Assembly (NCBI RefSeq): GCF_023856365.1
Contig: NC_064542.1
Coordinates: forward strand, 23,406,127-23,470,126
Direction: 5' to 3'
Length of the DNA: 64,000 bases
Source of the DNA: Brienomyrus brachyistius
Lineage: Eukaryota > Chordata > Actinopteri > Osteoglossiformes > Mormyridae
The first letter of the stretch is position 1. Each line of letters opens with the position of its first letter. Both the position numbers and the translations under genes were made by a program. This document shows positions 48,510-64,000 of the stretch, piece by piece. The notes beneath the pieces were generated by a model, which worked only from the letters and a program-made list of their open reading frames with translations, was not told the DNA's origin and did no database searches.

Positions 48510-49051
48510 TTGGCAGCAGAGCCAAGACATGAAAAACAGTTAATATGTTTAAATAAGTGCAAAATCAAGCACAGTAACTCAGGACAAATGCAGTCAAGAA
48601 AAATGGATATATGATCTCATTACATCATAAGTAAAGTTATAAATGTGTGCTGTACATATTCTTTTCATTAATGAGTGTTTGTATTGTTTAAAGCAAACAC
48701 ATGGATTTAAATATATTTTTGTACATTTTCTTCCTGCAGCATAATCTTTGAGCGAATGCTAAATTTCTACCTCAAAAGAATAATTACCATAACATACATT
48801 TTTAAATGGTATCTCAGACTAAATTGGCCAACCTGGACAAAAAAAGACCATTAATATTAGAAATCAAACAGCAAGTCTTTACAGTTGATGAAAGTACTGT
48901 TGTGCCATTGATAAGGAGGCTTCCACTGGAGTGACTGATGAGGATCAGAGTGGGAGCCGGAGTGCTTTTGAACAAACACTGCAATCGTTTCATTCAGGTT
49001 ATCCGGTTGTCATGGAACAGGTCATTGAGTGAATTTGCAGCTGCTGTGCAG

Positions 49052-49345
49052 TATCACATCCATCCATCCATCCATCCATTTTCCAAACCGCTTATTCTAC
49101 TGGGTCACAGGGGGTCCGGAGCCTATCCCGGAAGCAATGGGCATGAGGCAGGGAACAACCCAGGATGGGAGGCCCATCGCAGGGCACACTCACACACCAG
49201 TCACACACACATGCACACCCACAGGCAATTTAGCAACTCCAATTAGCCTCAGCATGTTTTTGGACTGCGGGGGGAAACCGGAGTACCCGGAGGAAACCCC
49301 ACAACGACATGGGGAGAACATGCAAACTCCACACACATGCTGCCC
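49052..49345 (-). mobile_element. SINE/L2-tail retroposon copy
   Basis: It starts on the plus strand with (CATC)n then CCATTTTCCAAACCGCTTATT, and runs through GGAGCCTATCCCGG, GGAAACCGGAGTACCCGG and GGGGAGAACATGCAAACTCC. This is the reverse of the order in the plus-strand copies at 23790 and 59744. Confidence 0.75.
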
Positions 49346-49695
49346 CGTGCAGTATCACATGTACCGGTAAATGTGTTTTAACTGAAACCAGTAACACCAG
49401 TATGCTTGTGCAGCCTAATACTCGAATGGGTAACTACCATGAATTCTGACGTGTCCAACTGTATTAGGGGTCTTGTTTTAGGTTGGTCATATTGTGCCAT
49501 CAGGTGGAAGTAGTTAAGGAACTTTATTTCAACATATTTTCCGATGCCCTACGCATACACGCATGCGAAGGAAGTCTCTATTTTGCTCCGTTTCCGAGAT
49601 ATTCGAAAATTTTTTGTATATAGCGTGTTTTGATGCTAGTTTCATCTCTTTTAATATATTAATGTTCAAATTAACCTGTGCTGTTGGGTGAAGAG

Positions 49696-49790
49696 GGAGC
49701 GGCATGGTGATGCAGTGGTTAGCACCATTGCCTCACACCTCTGGGACCCGGGTTCGAGTCTCCGCCTGGGTTACGTGTGTGGAGTTACCC
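49696..49790 (+). mobile_element. tRNA-like SINE head
   Basis: GCGGCATGGTGATGCAGTGG followed by TTAGCACC (A-box region) and GGGTTCGAGTCTCC (B box) is the tRNA-derived 5' part of a fish SINE. The rest of the element is missing or too diverged. It is not a tRNA gene, as no cloverleaf with a 3' acceptor stem is visible. Confidence 0.6.
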
Positions 49791-51366
49791 CCCATCGGGC
49801 ATCAGAAAATATGGGACATTGGGACGCTCCGTGACTGAGCAAAAAGTTGCTAGGCTGTGCCAGGCTACAATTCCAGACTGGTAGAAAAGTTACTCAACTA
49901 TAACTTGTTTGTGAGCTTAGCCTTGCACAAATGATACAAGGGCAAACTATATCTGGAGAGCTACTGATGTGGAGTGTTGGACTTGGAAACAAAATCTTTG
50001 ATGAGAAGCACTGCAGAGATGAACAATGGATAGAGACATCAGTTCAAACGTAGGTAGGTGAGGTCCTTGATACTGACCAATCATAATGGAACAAATCATT
50101 TAAACTTTACAATCGACCTTTCTTCATCGTGATTTTCCCCATCGCGTGGTCGGCTTACGGAATTAAATGAGAATTTTCTGTGAGAGCCAGGGATGACACA
50201 CAAAAAGCTCAGCAAGTAATAAATGCTTTAAGAATATGGACACATGTTGGTCTGTTGCACGCCTGCCATGTGATATCTTGCATTGCTCATATCTTTTCGC
50301 TTCACTCACCATACCAGGCAAAATATTTTACGCCGCTTTTCCAGATCGCGGGGGCCCTGTGACCCTAACCCCTGCAATGTGGAAAGGTCGACTAGAAAAT
50401 CCCGTGACATGCAAAATGTACAATATAATACATGTCTATGGAACAGTATTTACCAGTAGATCAACACCTTAAGCTGAGTGTCATCCTAAGACTTCACCCT
50501 CGGCATGGATTCATCTGTACATTACGCAATGACATACACCTCAGTTAGATTTTAATACATTTATTAGCAGCTAGTAAGAGTGCGTAGGGAGCGTGTTTCA
50601 TTTCAGGCCCCACACCCGATGGAGCCTATTTATGATTCAGAGCCTTTCTTTAGATAGAACAGCATGCAGGATTTTGTCTGTGTGCACTGGCATCAATCAG
50701 GGTGAGCTCTCCACTAGCAAAACATGCTCTTTAAAGACCTTAAAACCAGTTTCATTAAAAATCAATACAAAATCCCTTTGCTTTACATGCCCTGAAATTT
50801 CTGCATCAAACTGGTTATGTTAATAAGCACATATCAGTGAACCTCAAGTTCAAAATAATCCCCTGCGATGAGACTGCAAGAATCAATCATATGCATCAAA
50901 CTACGATTACTGTAAGAGGTATAACACGATTCGAGGTAACTTGAAGTGTTCACCGATTCCAAAGCGCTTTCCACAAAAGCCTCAGTTTGGCAAATAGCTC
51001 AATGATAATTTTCATTGACAAACTGGTACAGATAAAAGCTTCAGGCTGGAGAGCCAGATAACCATCAGAAAATAATCAATGAAATGCTTACAAATGGAAA
51101 AATCAAGGTACTGTTTTAAAAAAAAAACTTCACTAATAAACTTTGTTATAAAAAGAGGCAGTCCCCAGCATCCCACTTAATACTAAATAAGTTATCTATT
51201 ACTTCATTGCTCTGTCACGACTGGATGACAATGACGACAGTGTGGTCCCAATGTAAATGATTCAGTAGCAATATAGAAGACATGTGCTGGTCTGGTATTA
51301 TTGCATTTTGAGTGCCTGACATAGGAGCACAGGTGCTGGGTGCTGGGACCTGGATCGCTCCTTTGG

Positions 51367-56880
<5,514 letters not shown>

Positions 56881-58313
56881 GCTGCGCCCGCTTCTATGTG
56901 TATATGCGAGTGTCTAAGAATCCGGAACATGAAACCTGCACGCGAAGAGCGGAAAAGGAAATAACTTCCTTCTCTTCGGAGGCGGCCATTGGAGGTTTAA
57001 AAAATAGCAGAGAAATTAAATTTGAACTAGAGCAGATACTCCTACCGTAATAACAAATCAAAGACTGGATTAGAGGTCAAATTAAGTTATATGCGGAGTT
57101 TTTTTTTTTCGGATTTTCGTGATTGTTCTTGGAAATCAGTGAAACTTTTTCTGCATTTTACATTTAAAAATAAGAAGTTCCATTAACTCATAAAATGTAT
57201 AGATTTTCCACATAAAGACAAATGGGCGGGAAAATTTTATGCGCGGTCATGAAGTTATGAGGTAGCTCCTCCGTTTCTTTTTTCCTACATCGTGGCTGCG
57301 CTTCTAGGTCTCGTGTATATATCTACGCTTAGATGAAGCTTGACGCTTTTATTGTTAACGAGACTTGCGCAGAAAATGGCGGGAACGATGTTGGAAAATC
57401 TATTTATTTTTCATAATGTATTTCAAACATCCCAGGTTTGGCTTCTTGAATTCAGGAAGGTGGTAATTTTCGAGCGGGAGAGGTTGGGATGGGGGAGATT
57501 TTACCGCCGCTGAATGGCGGAATGACAGATTTCCGGGACATTGCCCGGCACTGTCCGGCTTGCCAGCTCTCACGCATCTGAAGCGATACTCACGCTTTCA
57601 GACTCTCATGCAATAAACCTTACGGTAAATCTGTATTACTGCATTATAAACCTAAAATTGGCTATATCAAAGCCGTTGGGGTAGTTTGCAAATCCTACAA
57701 ACTATTTACAAGGTAATTAAACTCTTACATACATGTAAGTGTGTGAGCAGAAAATATCACTCCAGCCAGCCGACCAAAGTTGGGAACCAAGGGACCTGCA
57801 GGCAATTTCAAGATTGGGGATTGGGATGTGGGATTTTTCCTTGTACACACAAACACACATGTTTGTATTCACATCTTTGTGGGGACTGTCCATTAGTTTC
57901 TGTGGGCAAAACCCGAATCCCGACAATGACAATGTTAACCCCTACCCAGCCCGAACCTTGACCATAAATAACCAAATAAAATACAAGACGTTTAGCATTT
58001 TTATTTTTATTTCTTGTTTGCAGTGACAGATTTTTTTAAAATGAAATTTCCCATAGTGGGAACCAAAAAAACAATAACAGGTTATCTGAGTGAAGACTAA
58101 TATTTTCTGGCTTTGCAACCAAATGTCTTCAAAATGTAATACATGACTGCACACGCACATTTCTGGATTATTATTTTTTTTTTTACTCTTGAATAAATTT
58201 ACTTAGTGCCAGTTAGCCTGCCTTTATGTTTTTGGTGGAGACCTACTCAGCACATGGCAAGACCTGGAAGTAATCTGCAAAAATTCCATATACATGGAGT
58301 GGAGGCAAGATAA

Positions 58314-59222
58314 GGGGTCATACTTTTAGTACGTACGCACATTTTACCGATTTTTTTGGAACCCCCCCCCCCCCCGTACGCACACATACTCTGGGTAGTT
58401 GACCCCCCCGCGTACGCACGCGTGGGCGATCGTCAGTCGACTTATGCACTGCTTTTTGGAGCTACAAACGTTCCTGTTAACTTTAGGGATAACAGAAGAA
58501 TGATGTGATGAGATTTACTGTAATAAAATCACTTTCAAATAAAACGAAATGGGTCGCCATTACCTTAATGTTACAGCGCCTTTTAAACCAGACATTTCGG
58601 AGGTCCGTGGTGCATTGCAAACCTGTTTTTTTTAGATCGTTTATGAGATATTGTTTAAACAGAGACCGATCGTCCTAAAAACTCATGTCGCACTCAGAAG
58701 TTGTGACCGTGTAAAAGCTAGACATGATGTGGGGAAGCCCCGACCACGGTCGTTTTGTCTGACGGCGTTTGCACTTCCAGCCTTAAACTCGGCCCCATTG
58801 TCATTTGTTACGTTGCATTCAGGGGCAATGGGGCACGGCTGTAAGAGAGTGGTAATTTATAACAGAATAAAAATAACGTCAAACTTTCTATTCAACTTGG
58901 ATTTATTCGACTACGTATGTCAGGCGAACAGTTATTACAGACATTAATAATAATGGTTAGTGTTGCATGCTTATAATTCTGCTTGCGTGTTGATTCGATG
59001 TTGATGGACTATCCGTCGGCCGGCCGGCTGATGATCGGGAGATGAACTAAAGACGTTTTGAGTTATATGCACGTATGGAATGCAATCCAGCAGGTCAGGT
59101 TTCGTGAACGAAACACTTAATTTTTTAATTTCTCACCCCCCCCTCCAGCATACGCACACGTAAATTCGGTCAAATTTTTACACCCCCCCCCCCCAGTGCG
59201 TACGTACTAAAAGTATGGCCCC
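58314..59222. mobile_element. Non-autonomous PIF/Harbinger-like DNA transposon
   Basis: The 909-bp element starts GGGGTCATACTTTTAGTACG. The reverse complement of its end reads GGGGCCATACTTTTAGTACG, followed on both sides by TACGCAC and then a poly-G/poly-C block. The flanking TAA at 58311-58313 and at 59223-59225 is a 3-bp target duplication of the TWA type used by PIF/Harbinger. The inside has a 98-codon frame that I do not recognise as transposase. Confidence 0.7.
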
Positions 59223-59363
59223 TAACACGGAAAAAACATGGATGTATGAGGTAATGGTGCTATTGGTCTCACCATAGGATCATTCTGCAGGTGAATTCTG
59301 TATGGGCAGAGAAAAATACACTACATAATCATGTCGTAGGGGGGTACAGGAATATATAAATTC

Positions 59364-59500
59364 GTGATTCCCAAGTCGGTCCTTGGGGATCGACAGGCAG
59401 TCCACGTTTTTGCTTCTTCCCGGCTAAAATGTGTACGGTCTGGGAGGGAGCAAAAATTTGAACTGGCTGTGGGTCCCCAAGGATTGGATTAGGAAACATT
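59364..59500. mobile_element. Copy of the 888-1014 MITE family
   Basis: GATTCCCAAGTCGGTCCTTGG opens the left arm; GGGTCCCCAAGGATTGG and AGGAAACATT close the right arm, which is inverted relative to the left. Diverged but full length. Confidence 0.55.
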
Positions 59501-59743
59501 AATATAGATTAACAGCCCAACCATAAGTGATGCCTTAACCTACCTTTAAAAAGATAATGTCCATCAAAAATTATGACGTCCATTGACATAAAGTATAAAT
59601 TGGAAAACACACATCTGTTTGTGACATCAGAAAATGACATATCTGAAATGCCTAATTCATGGTAATGTAACTTTGCTTTAGGAAGGACGGTGAAATGTCA
59701 TAACACATCTCTTGGAAGATGAAATTGCCACTTTCGGGAGTGG

Positions 59744-60060
59744 AGTAGAAGTGGGGCGACATGGCGGGGCAGTGTTTAGCACTGTGACCTCACACTGCTG
59801 GGACAAGGGTTCAAGTCTCCACTGGGATTTCATATGTGTTCTCCCTATGCTTTTGTGGGGCTTCCTCCAGGTACTCTGGTTTCCCCGCACCGTCTAAAAA
59901 CAAGAGGTTAATTGCAGTTACCAAACTGTATATACACATCTGAGTGAATGGTGTATCAATATGCCCTGTGATGGGTGGTTCCTTGCCTTATGTCCATAGG
60001 CACTGGACCCCTGTGACCCTTAATAGGACAAGCAGCTGCTGGAAATAGATGGAGCAGAAG
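59744..60060 (+). mobile_element. tRNA-derived SINE with L2-like tail, near full length
   Basis: The head reads GGGGCGACATGGCGGGGCAG, then TTTAGCACTGTGACCTCAC, then a B-box-like GGGTTCAAGTCTCC. The body shares the words of the copies at 23790 and 49052 (CTCTGGTTTCCCCGCACC, ATGCCCTGTGATGGGTGG). It ends GGAAATAGATGGA. This copy shows head and tail joined, which explains the separate pieces near 49 kb. Confidence 0.7.
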
Positions 60061-60188
60061 TGGGTATTACAAAATTGGGCAAGTGATTTTCATACACCCA
60101 CTCTGTCTTACAAAGACATTGTGATGTGATGAACTAATTAAAAGAATGAGTTATTTTACAGTTTTTATTCTGCTCTACTTTTTGGGGT

Positions 60189-60312
60189 GGTGAGTAGGGT
60201 TAGGGATTTATGCCTTTGTGTAGAAGGTCATGAGTTCAGCAGAATAATCGTAACACTATTGGGTCCCTGAACAAGACCCTTAACCCCAATTGCTCCAGTG
60301 ATGCTCTGAATA
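60189..60312 (+). mobile_element. SINE fragment
   Basis: AAGGTCATGAGTTCAGCAGA followed by TGGGTCCCTGAACAAGACCC and TTAACCCCAATTGCTCCAG is the body of a fish SINE, related to the reversed copy at 47949 by the CCTTGAGCAAGGCCCTTAACC-type word. Confidence 0.55.
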
Positions 60313-60552
60313 AAAACTGGACCGATTTATTTATAATAAGCAGGACAATGCCTCATGAAAACTTCAGTCCAGACCCCTTTTTTCTATGAATATTTATGGA
60401 GTCCCCGATGACTGTGTCCAGTCACAATGTGAAGACGATCAGGATATATTTTGCACAAGGCAGAACACACTATCCGTGAAACGCAGAACTCTAGCCTTCA
60501 CAAGGCTTAAACATGCACAAAGTTAATTTAGAGTCACCAGTGTATGTGCACT

Positions 60553-60743
60553 TAGATGGGCAATCTTACCCCCAAGGGGCTGGTGTCTGTGCGGGTTTTC
60601 ACTGCAACTCCCAAATCGGATTATTAATTAGAGGACTGATTGGCTGAAATGTCCTCACACCTGGGTCTGAGCATCTGACCCACAGGTTACCCCAAAAACC
60701 TGCATACACACCGGCCCTTTGTGGGTAAAACTGCCCACTCCTG
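60553..60743. mobile_element. Palindromic MITE
   Basis: The left arm GATGGGCAATCTTACCCCCA and following GGGGCTGGTGTCTGTGCGGG match the reverse complement of the right arm, which reads GTGGGCAGTTTTACCCACAA and GGGCCGGTGTGTATGCAGG. The arms are about 45 bp and about 85 percent alike by eye. No coding capacity and no clear target duplication. Confidence 0.6.
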
Positions 60744-63700
60744 AGTAAGACTGTGAAGTACGACCGTCAGACTCTGGTAGGTAATCAAAGTGGTGAGAAC
60801 ATGCACACTTTTCATAGGGTTCCTAGAGGAGAAAGGCAAGGATGCTTCCTATGGAGCAAATGGACCCCCCTTATAATCTAACCCTATGTCTCAAACACAA
60901 AATACTGATTTTTCTCCTTGCATAAAACTGTACTTACATGAATTACCACTCACCACAGAATAAGGTACAAATTAATTGAATTTATTAATTTATTACTTAT
61001 TCCACTACTCAACAGTCTCTTTATAATGTCTGCATTCTTATCTTACACCTTTTCTGACAAACTGTTGTTCTGGAGTTGGGTGGAATTTACTATTGGAATG
61101 TTACAGTTGTAGACCCGATTTAGGTAATATTTGTTGGAAATTTAAGCTAAATATCAAATTTCTCCTAGAAGGCATAATCCCTTTTCATTCATTAGTCTTG
61201 TACTAAAAATTTCACATTAAAATGGTCGGTATGTGAGAGAATTTGAATTTAAATGCACTCTCCAAAATCAGAAAGAAGCGTTGTGCAATTCAAGGCCATG
61301 GTGAATGTTTTCACCTGGGTACGTTAGAATGAAAAGCCATCTAGCAATGATCAAAAAAAAAAAATTAAATAAAATGCATGCTTGATGCAACAATAAGTTC
61401 ATAATATTCCTGCCAATCACCGGAAACCAAACAGAAGTTTCTAGTTTGTGCACAAAACATCTATTCACACCTCTACAACGCCCAACAAGCTTGACGGTGA
61501 AGGCTGCTTTCTCACCAACAGAACATCAGCTCATACTTCAGGTTTTTCCACATGCCACCACCTTACTACCTCTGGTGTTTGCCCCATTCATTTAAAGCTT
61601 TTCTAAGTAATGCGAGTTTCTACTCAATTGTTGCAGTGGCTTTTTGACTGCATAATTTTGCCTCCCATTAGTACTGCATGATGGCATCACAAGGTGCGGC
61701 AAGGAGAAGCGCATTTGAATAGCAGACATGTCTCTGACAGCAGCAGCTGGCAGACAAGCATTACGGTAATGGTCCGTTTGCAGATGCTAACCCAAACCCT
61801 CTGTTGTGGCTTGTGCAACCAGGAAGCCAGAAAGCGTGCAGCCCACACAAAGCACGAAACTACAGAACAAGCCAATAAGCATGTTAGAACACAATAGAGA
61901 CAGAAACGTTCACAGGGCACCGAGAGATTTAAAGTGACCATTTTATTAGGCATAATTTATAAAAATCATTTTCAATGTTAGTTATTTATACAAAACTTTT
62001 GTTTCTTTAAAAAAATGTATAAAACATAAATTCCCAGTGTAACGGTGTAGTAGCACACGCTGTAGTACCACACGCTGTGGCATGCTGTAAGGAGGCACTG
62101 CGCGTGTGGCTCAGTCGACGCTTTCGCTTTGACAGCATACAGCAGTGATGTCAAAGACCCCATTACCCTCTCCATGCACTTACACCCCACTACGCGGGCA
62201 GTTCCAGGAAAGTTGCATTCACAGATTAGCAGTCTCTACATATTCATCCACTCAGCATAAAGCAGCAGCCATCACCAACACTGACAGCCTAACTCTTAGA
62301 AGTTTCTAAAAGAAACCTGAAATAAACTTAGGAGCAAAATGAACTTAATTTGTTCCAATATCGACAGAGTCCTCACAAACTTTCCATCGTTTTCCTGGCT
62401 GTCCGGTAGTTTAATTCCATTATAGTCATTCCAGTTATCTACTGAACCCTTAGTTACTGGGTTCATTTGCCATTGTTGGCCAGATAATTCATTTCACAAA
62501 CCTTCTCAATCTAATGTCATAGTTAAATCAACTGATGATGGTCTTGTTTTCTGGTGCTTCCTCACCCCATTGTGGTGCATTTAGAAGGCACTTGCAGATA
62601 TACTGGAAGTGGAGTTTTACTGCAGTTATGACTGCTGAGCTTCTCAGCTTAGTTCACGAAAGGCGGTTTAGGTCTCCTGAATTCAATGAAGACTTTAAGC
62701 TGTTTGATGCAGTCAAACACGTCACCTTATTCACCCACAAAAAAGGAAAAGACACATACACAATGAAACAACCAATCACAATGACCAAGCCAGACGACCA
62801 TCACACATTCACACACTTAAAAGTTTGGTTCTGCTTTATATCTAAAATTGAAAACATGTACAAAATGTTTCAATGAAGTGAACAGGACACGAAGTACAAA
62901 TATATTGATTTGAAAAATAGGAATCACCCTGATTGTGAACAAACCCAAATAGGTATAAACAGATAAACGAAAAAACAGCCATATGCAATTATCAGCTACC
63001 ATAAACCCAAAGGCACAGAGAACATTTTTGCGGTTAACTGGTACTGAAAGGAAGAGGATATTTGTTGCATTTAAAACCTATTTCTTGGTGACCAGCTTTG
63101 ATTTGAACTAGGCAGTACTGATTCAAAGGCAGTCATACACAAAGTCCTTGTCCAACGTCCATGAGTCAATATAAAATTTTGGAAAGACTTTATCAATTGA
63201 AATGTTAACCGGAGGACGTAAAAAGAAATCCAATGCCATAACATGCACATCGTTAGCTACGTCAAATCAGAAAGTCTACAGCTTGTGATCACCTTTTGCT
63301 GAGACAGTAGCACAATGGGAAAGAGACCAATCAGAACTAATTTAGGCTGGGCTGATTTTTGGATTCCTGCAGACAAGAAGAGTTGGACCACTGATCCAAA
63401 CTGGGAGGAGTGTTAAGTGGTGACAATGAACATGTTCTTCTATGGCACATAATTAACAGGATAGCGCAGGTCCATTAAAATCAGTGTTTGTGAGGGGCCC
63501 CTCTGCTCCCTCGGCCCAAGCTATGCTGCAGTCTGTGGGCCAAAGGCGTGGGTTGGAGCGGCAACACGCTCTTAATGGAGGAAATCCTTTTTTGGCATCT
63601 TTGCTGCAGCGTTACTTCTCTGTAAAAAAATTCATCCGTCTCCCTCCTCTGATAAGACCACCATGCTTAAAAAGCCAAAAGCTAAAAGACATGAAACAGT

Positions 63701-63944
63701 AAAAATAAAGATGCATTTAAGAGAGATAATCTGTTGGCAGAAGCTTTAAAAAAAGAAAAAAAAGGAACCGAACTCCACGAACTGAGATGGGGGATGTTTT
63801 CAATTTCACTTTGGCATCAGTTGAAGTCAAACAAGGATGTTCAAGAAAACTGGGAACAAAAATAAAAAATATGGGTAGGAGCTTGGAAGCCTGTGCTGTC
63901 CTCATTCTGGAGCTCTTCTCTGGAGCTCTTCCTCCCCACTGACA

Positions 63945-64000
63945 CTACAAAAGCACACACTTCTTGGCATTCTTCTTGTTGGAGGGATAGAGCACAGCAC
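63945..64000 (-). CDS. Rho/Rac/RhoG-like small GTPase, C-terminal end only
   Basis: The window edge cuts the gene. The last codons read AVLYPSNKKNAKKCVLL, then TAG at 63945-63947. A basic run followed by CVLL is a CAAX box; final Leu favours geranylgeranylation. The AVL-x-P word before the basic region resembles the ends of RAC1 (AVLCPP) and RHOG (AVLNPT), so a Rho-family GTPase, perhaps RhoG, is the best guess. Only 17 residues are visible, so other prenylated GTPases remain possible. Translation on the minus strand continues beyond the right edge. Confidence 0.5.
   Translation of the reverse strand, partial: AVLYPSNKKNAKKCVLL

Larger units (their letters stand above)
48510..51366. other. 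Intergenic interval between nudt22 and adss2
   Basis: The two genes converge here, so both 3' UTRs lie in this interval. A minus-strand AATAAA at 50560-50565 is a candidate adss2 signal, about 800 nt past its stop. Two SINE-related pieces are present. I see no further gene. Confidence 0.5.
56881..63944. other. adss2 upstream region, transposon-rich spacer and 3' UTR of the next gene
   Basis: The adss2 5' UTR and promoter lie just right of 56880; no TATA box is evident. The spacer holds a PIF/Harbinger-like element, a hAT-like MITE, two SINE copies and a palindromic MITE. From about 61942 (a minus-strand AATAAA at 61942-61947) to 63944 the sequence may be the long 3' UTR of the Rho-like gene at the right edge. 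I see no other coding exon. Confidence 0.5.

Noticed and set aside
49700..49790. Possible tRNA gene with A and B boxes
   Set aside because: It is the tRNA-like head of a SINE; no closed cloverleaf is visible.

Overview
This window is nuclear DNA of a ray-finned (probably teleost) fish. It carries intron-rich vertebrate genes with GT/AG introns, CpG-poor AT-rich spacers, long CA, TA and CT microsatellites, tRNA-derived SINEs with an L2-like tail, several hAT-type and other miniature DNA transposons, and one intact sushi/Tf1-like LTR element. I rebuilt exons by hand from splice signals, reading-frame phase and recognisable protein families. In each complete gene the exon lengths sum to a multiple of three and end in a stop codon.

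Layout, left to right: (1) 3.2-7.9 kb, minus strand: stx5, the Golgi Qa-SNARE syntaxin 5, ten coding exons, 299 aa for the short form. (2) 15.2-33.3 kb, minus strand: vegfb, seven coding exons, 206 aa, with a 10-kb first intron and a 22-bp last coding exon. (3) 15.44-17.97 kb, plus strand, inside the last vegfb intron: a 2.5-kb non-autonomous LTR retrotransposon with two 300-bp LTRs identical by eye, a 5-bp target duplication, a predicted self-priming site and one 609-codon proline-rich frame; a hAT-type MITE sits 13 bp beyond it. (4) 35.9-42.5 kb, minus strand: dnajc4, six coding exons, 238 aa. (5) 43.5-48.5 kb, plus strand: nudt22, six coding exons, 421 aa, about 120 residues longer than the human protein. 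(6) 51.4-56.9 kb, minus strand: adss2, adenylosuccinate synthetase, thirteen coding exons, 472 aa, with a 45-bp x 8 minisatellite filling most of one short intron. (7) 63.9-64.0 kb, minus strand: the C-terminal CAAX end of a Rho/Rac/RhoG-like small GTPase that continues beyond the window.

The vegfb-dnajc4-nudt22 cluster matches the conserved vertebrate neighbourhood known from human 11q13, which supports calling the growth factor VEGFB rather than VEGFA or PGF. These genes are neighbours, not a pathway: vesicle fusion (stx5), vascular/metabolic signalling (vegfb), a membrane J-protein (dnajc4), UDP-sugar hydrolysis (nudt22) and purine synthesis (adss2). The spacers are mostly non-coding, dotted with MITEs, SINEs and simple repeats. 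The strongest candidate for something little described is the LTR element: its start codon lies inside its predicted self-priming site and it has kept one long proline-rich frame with no pol. I see no bacterial-type system, CRISPR array or canonical tRNA/rRNA gene.
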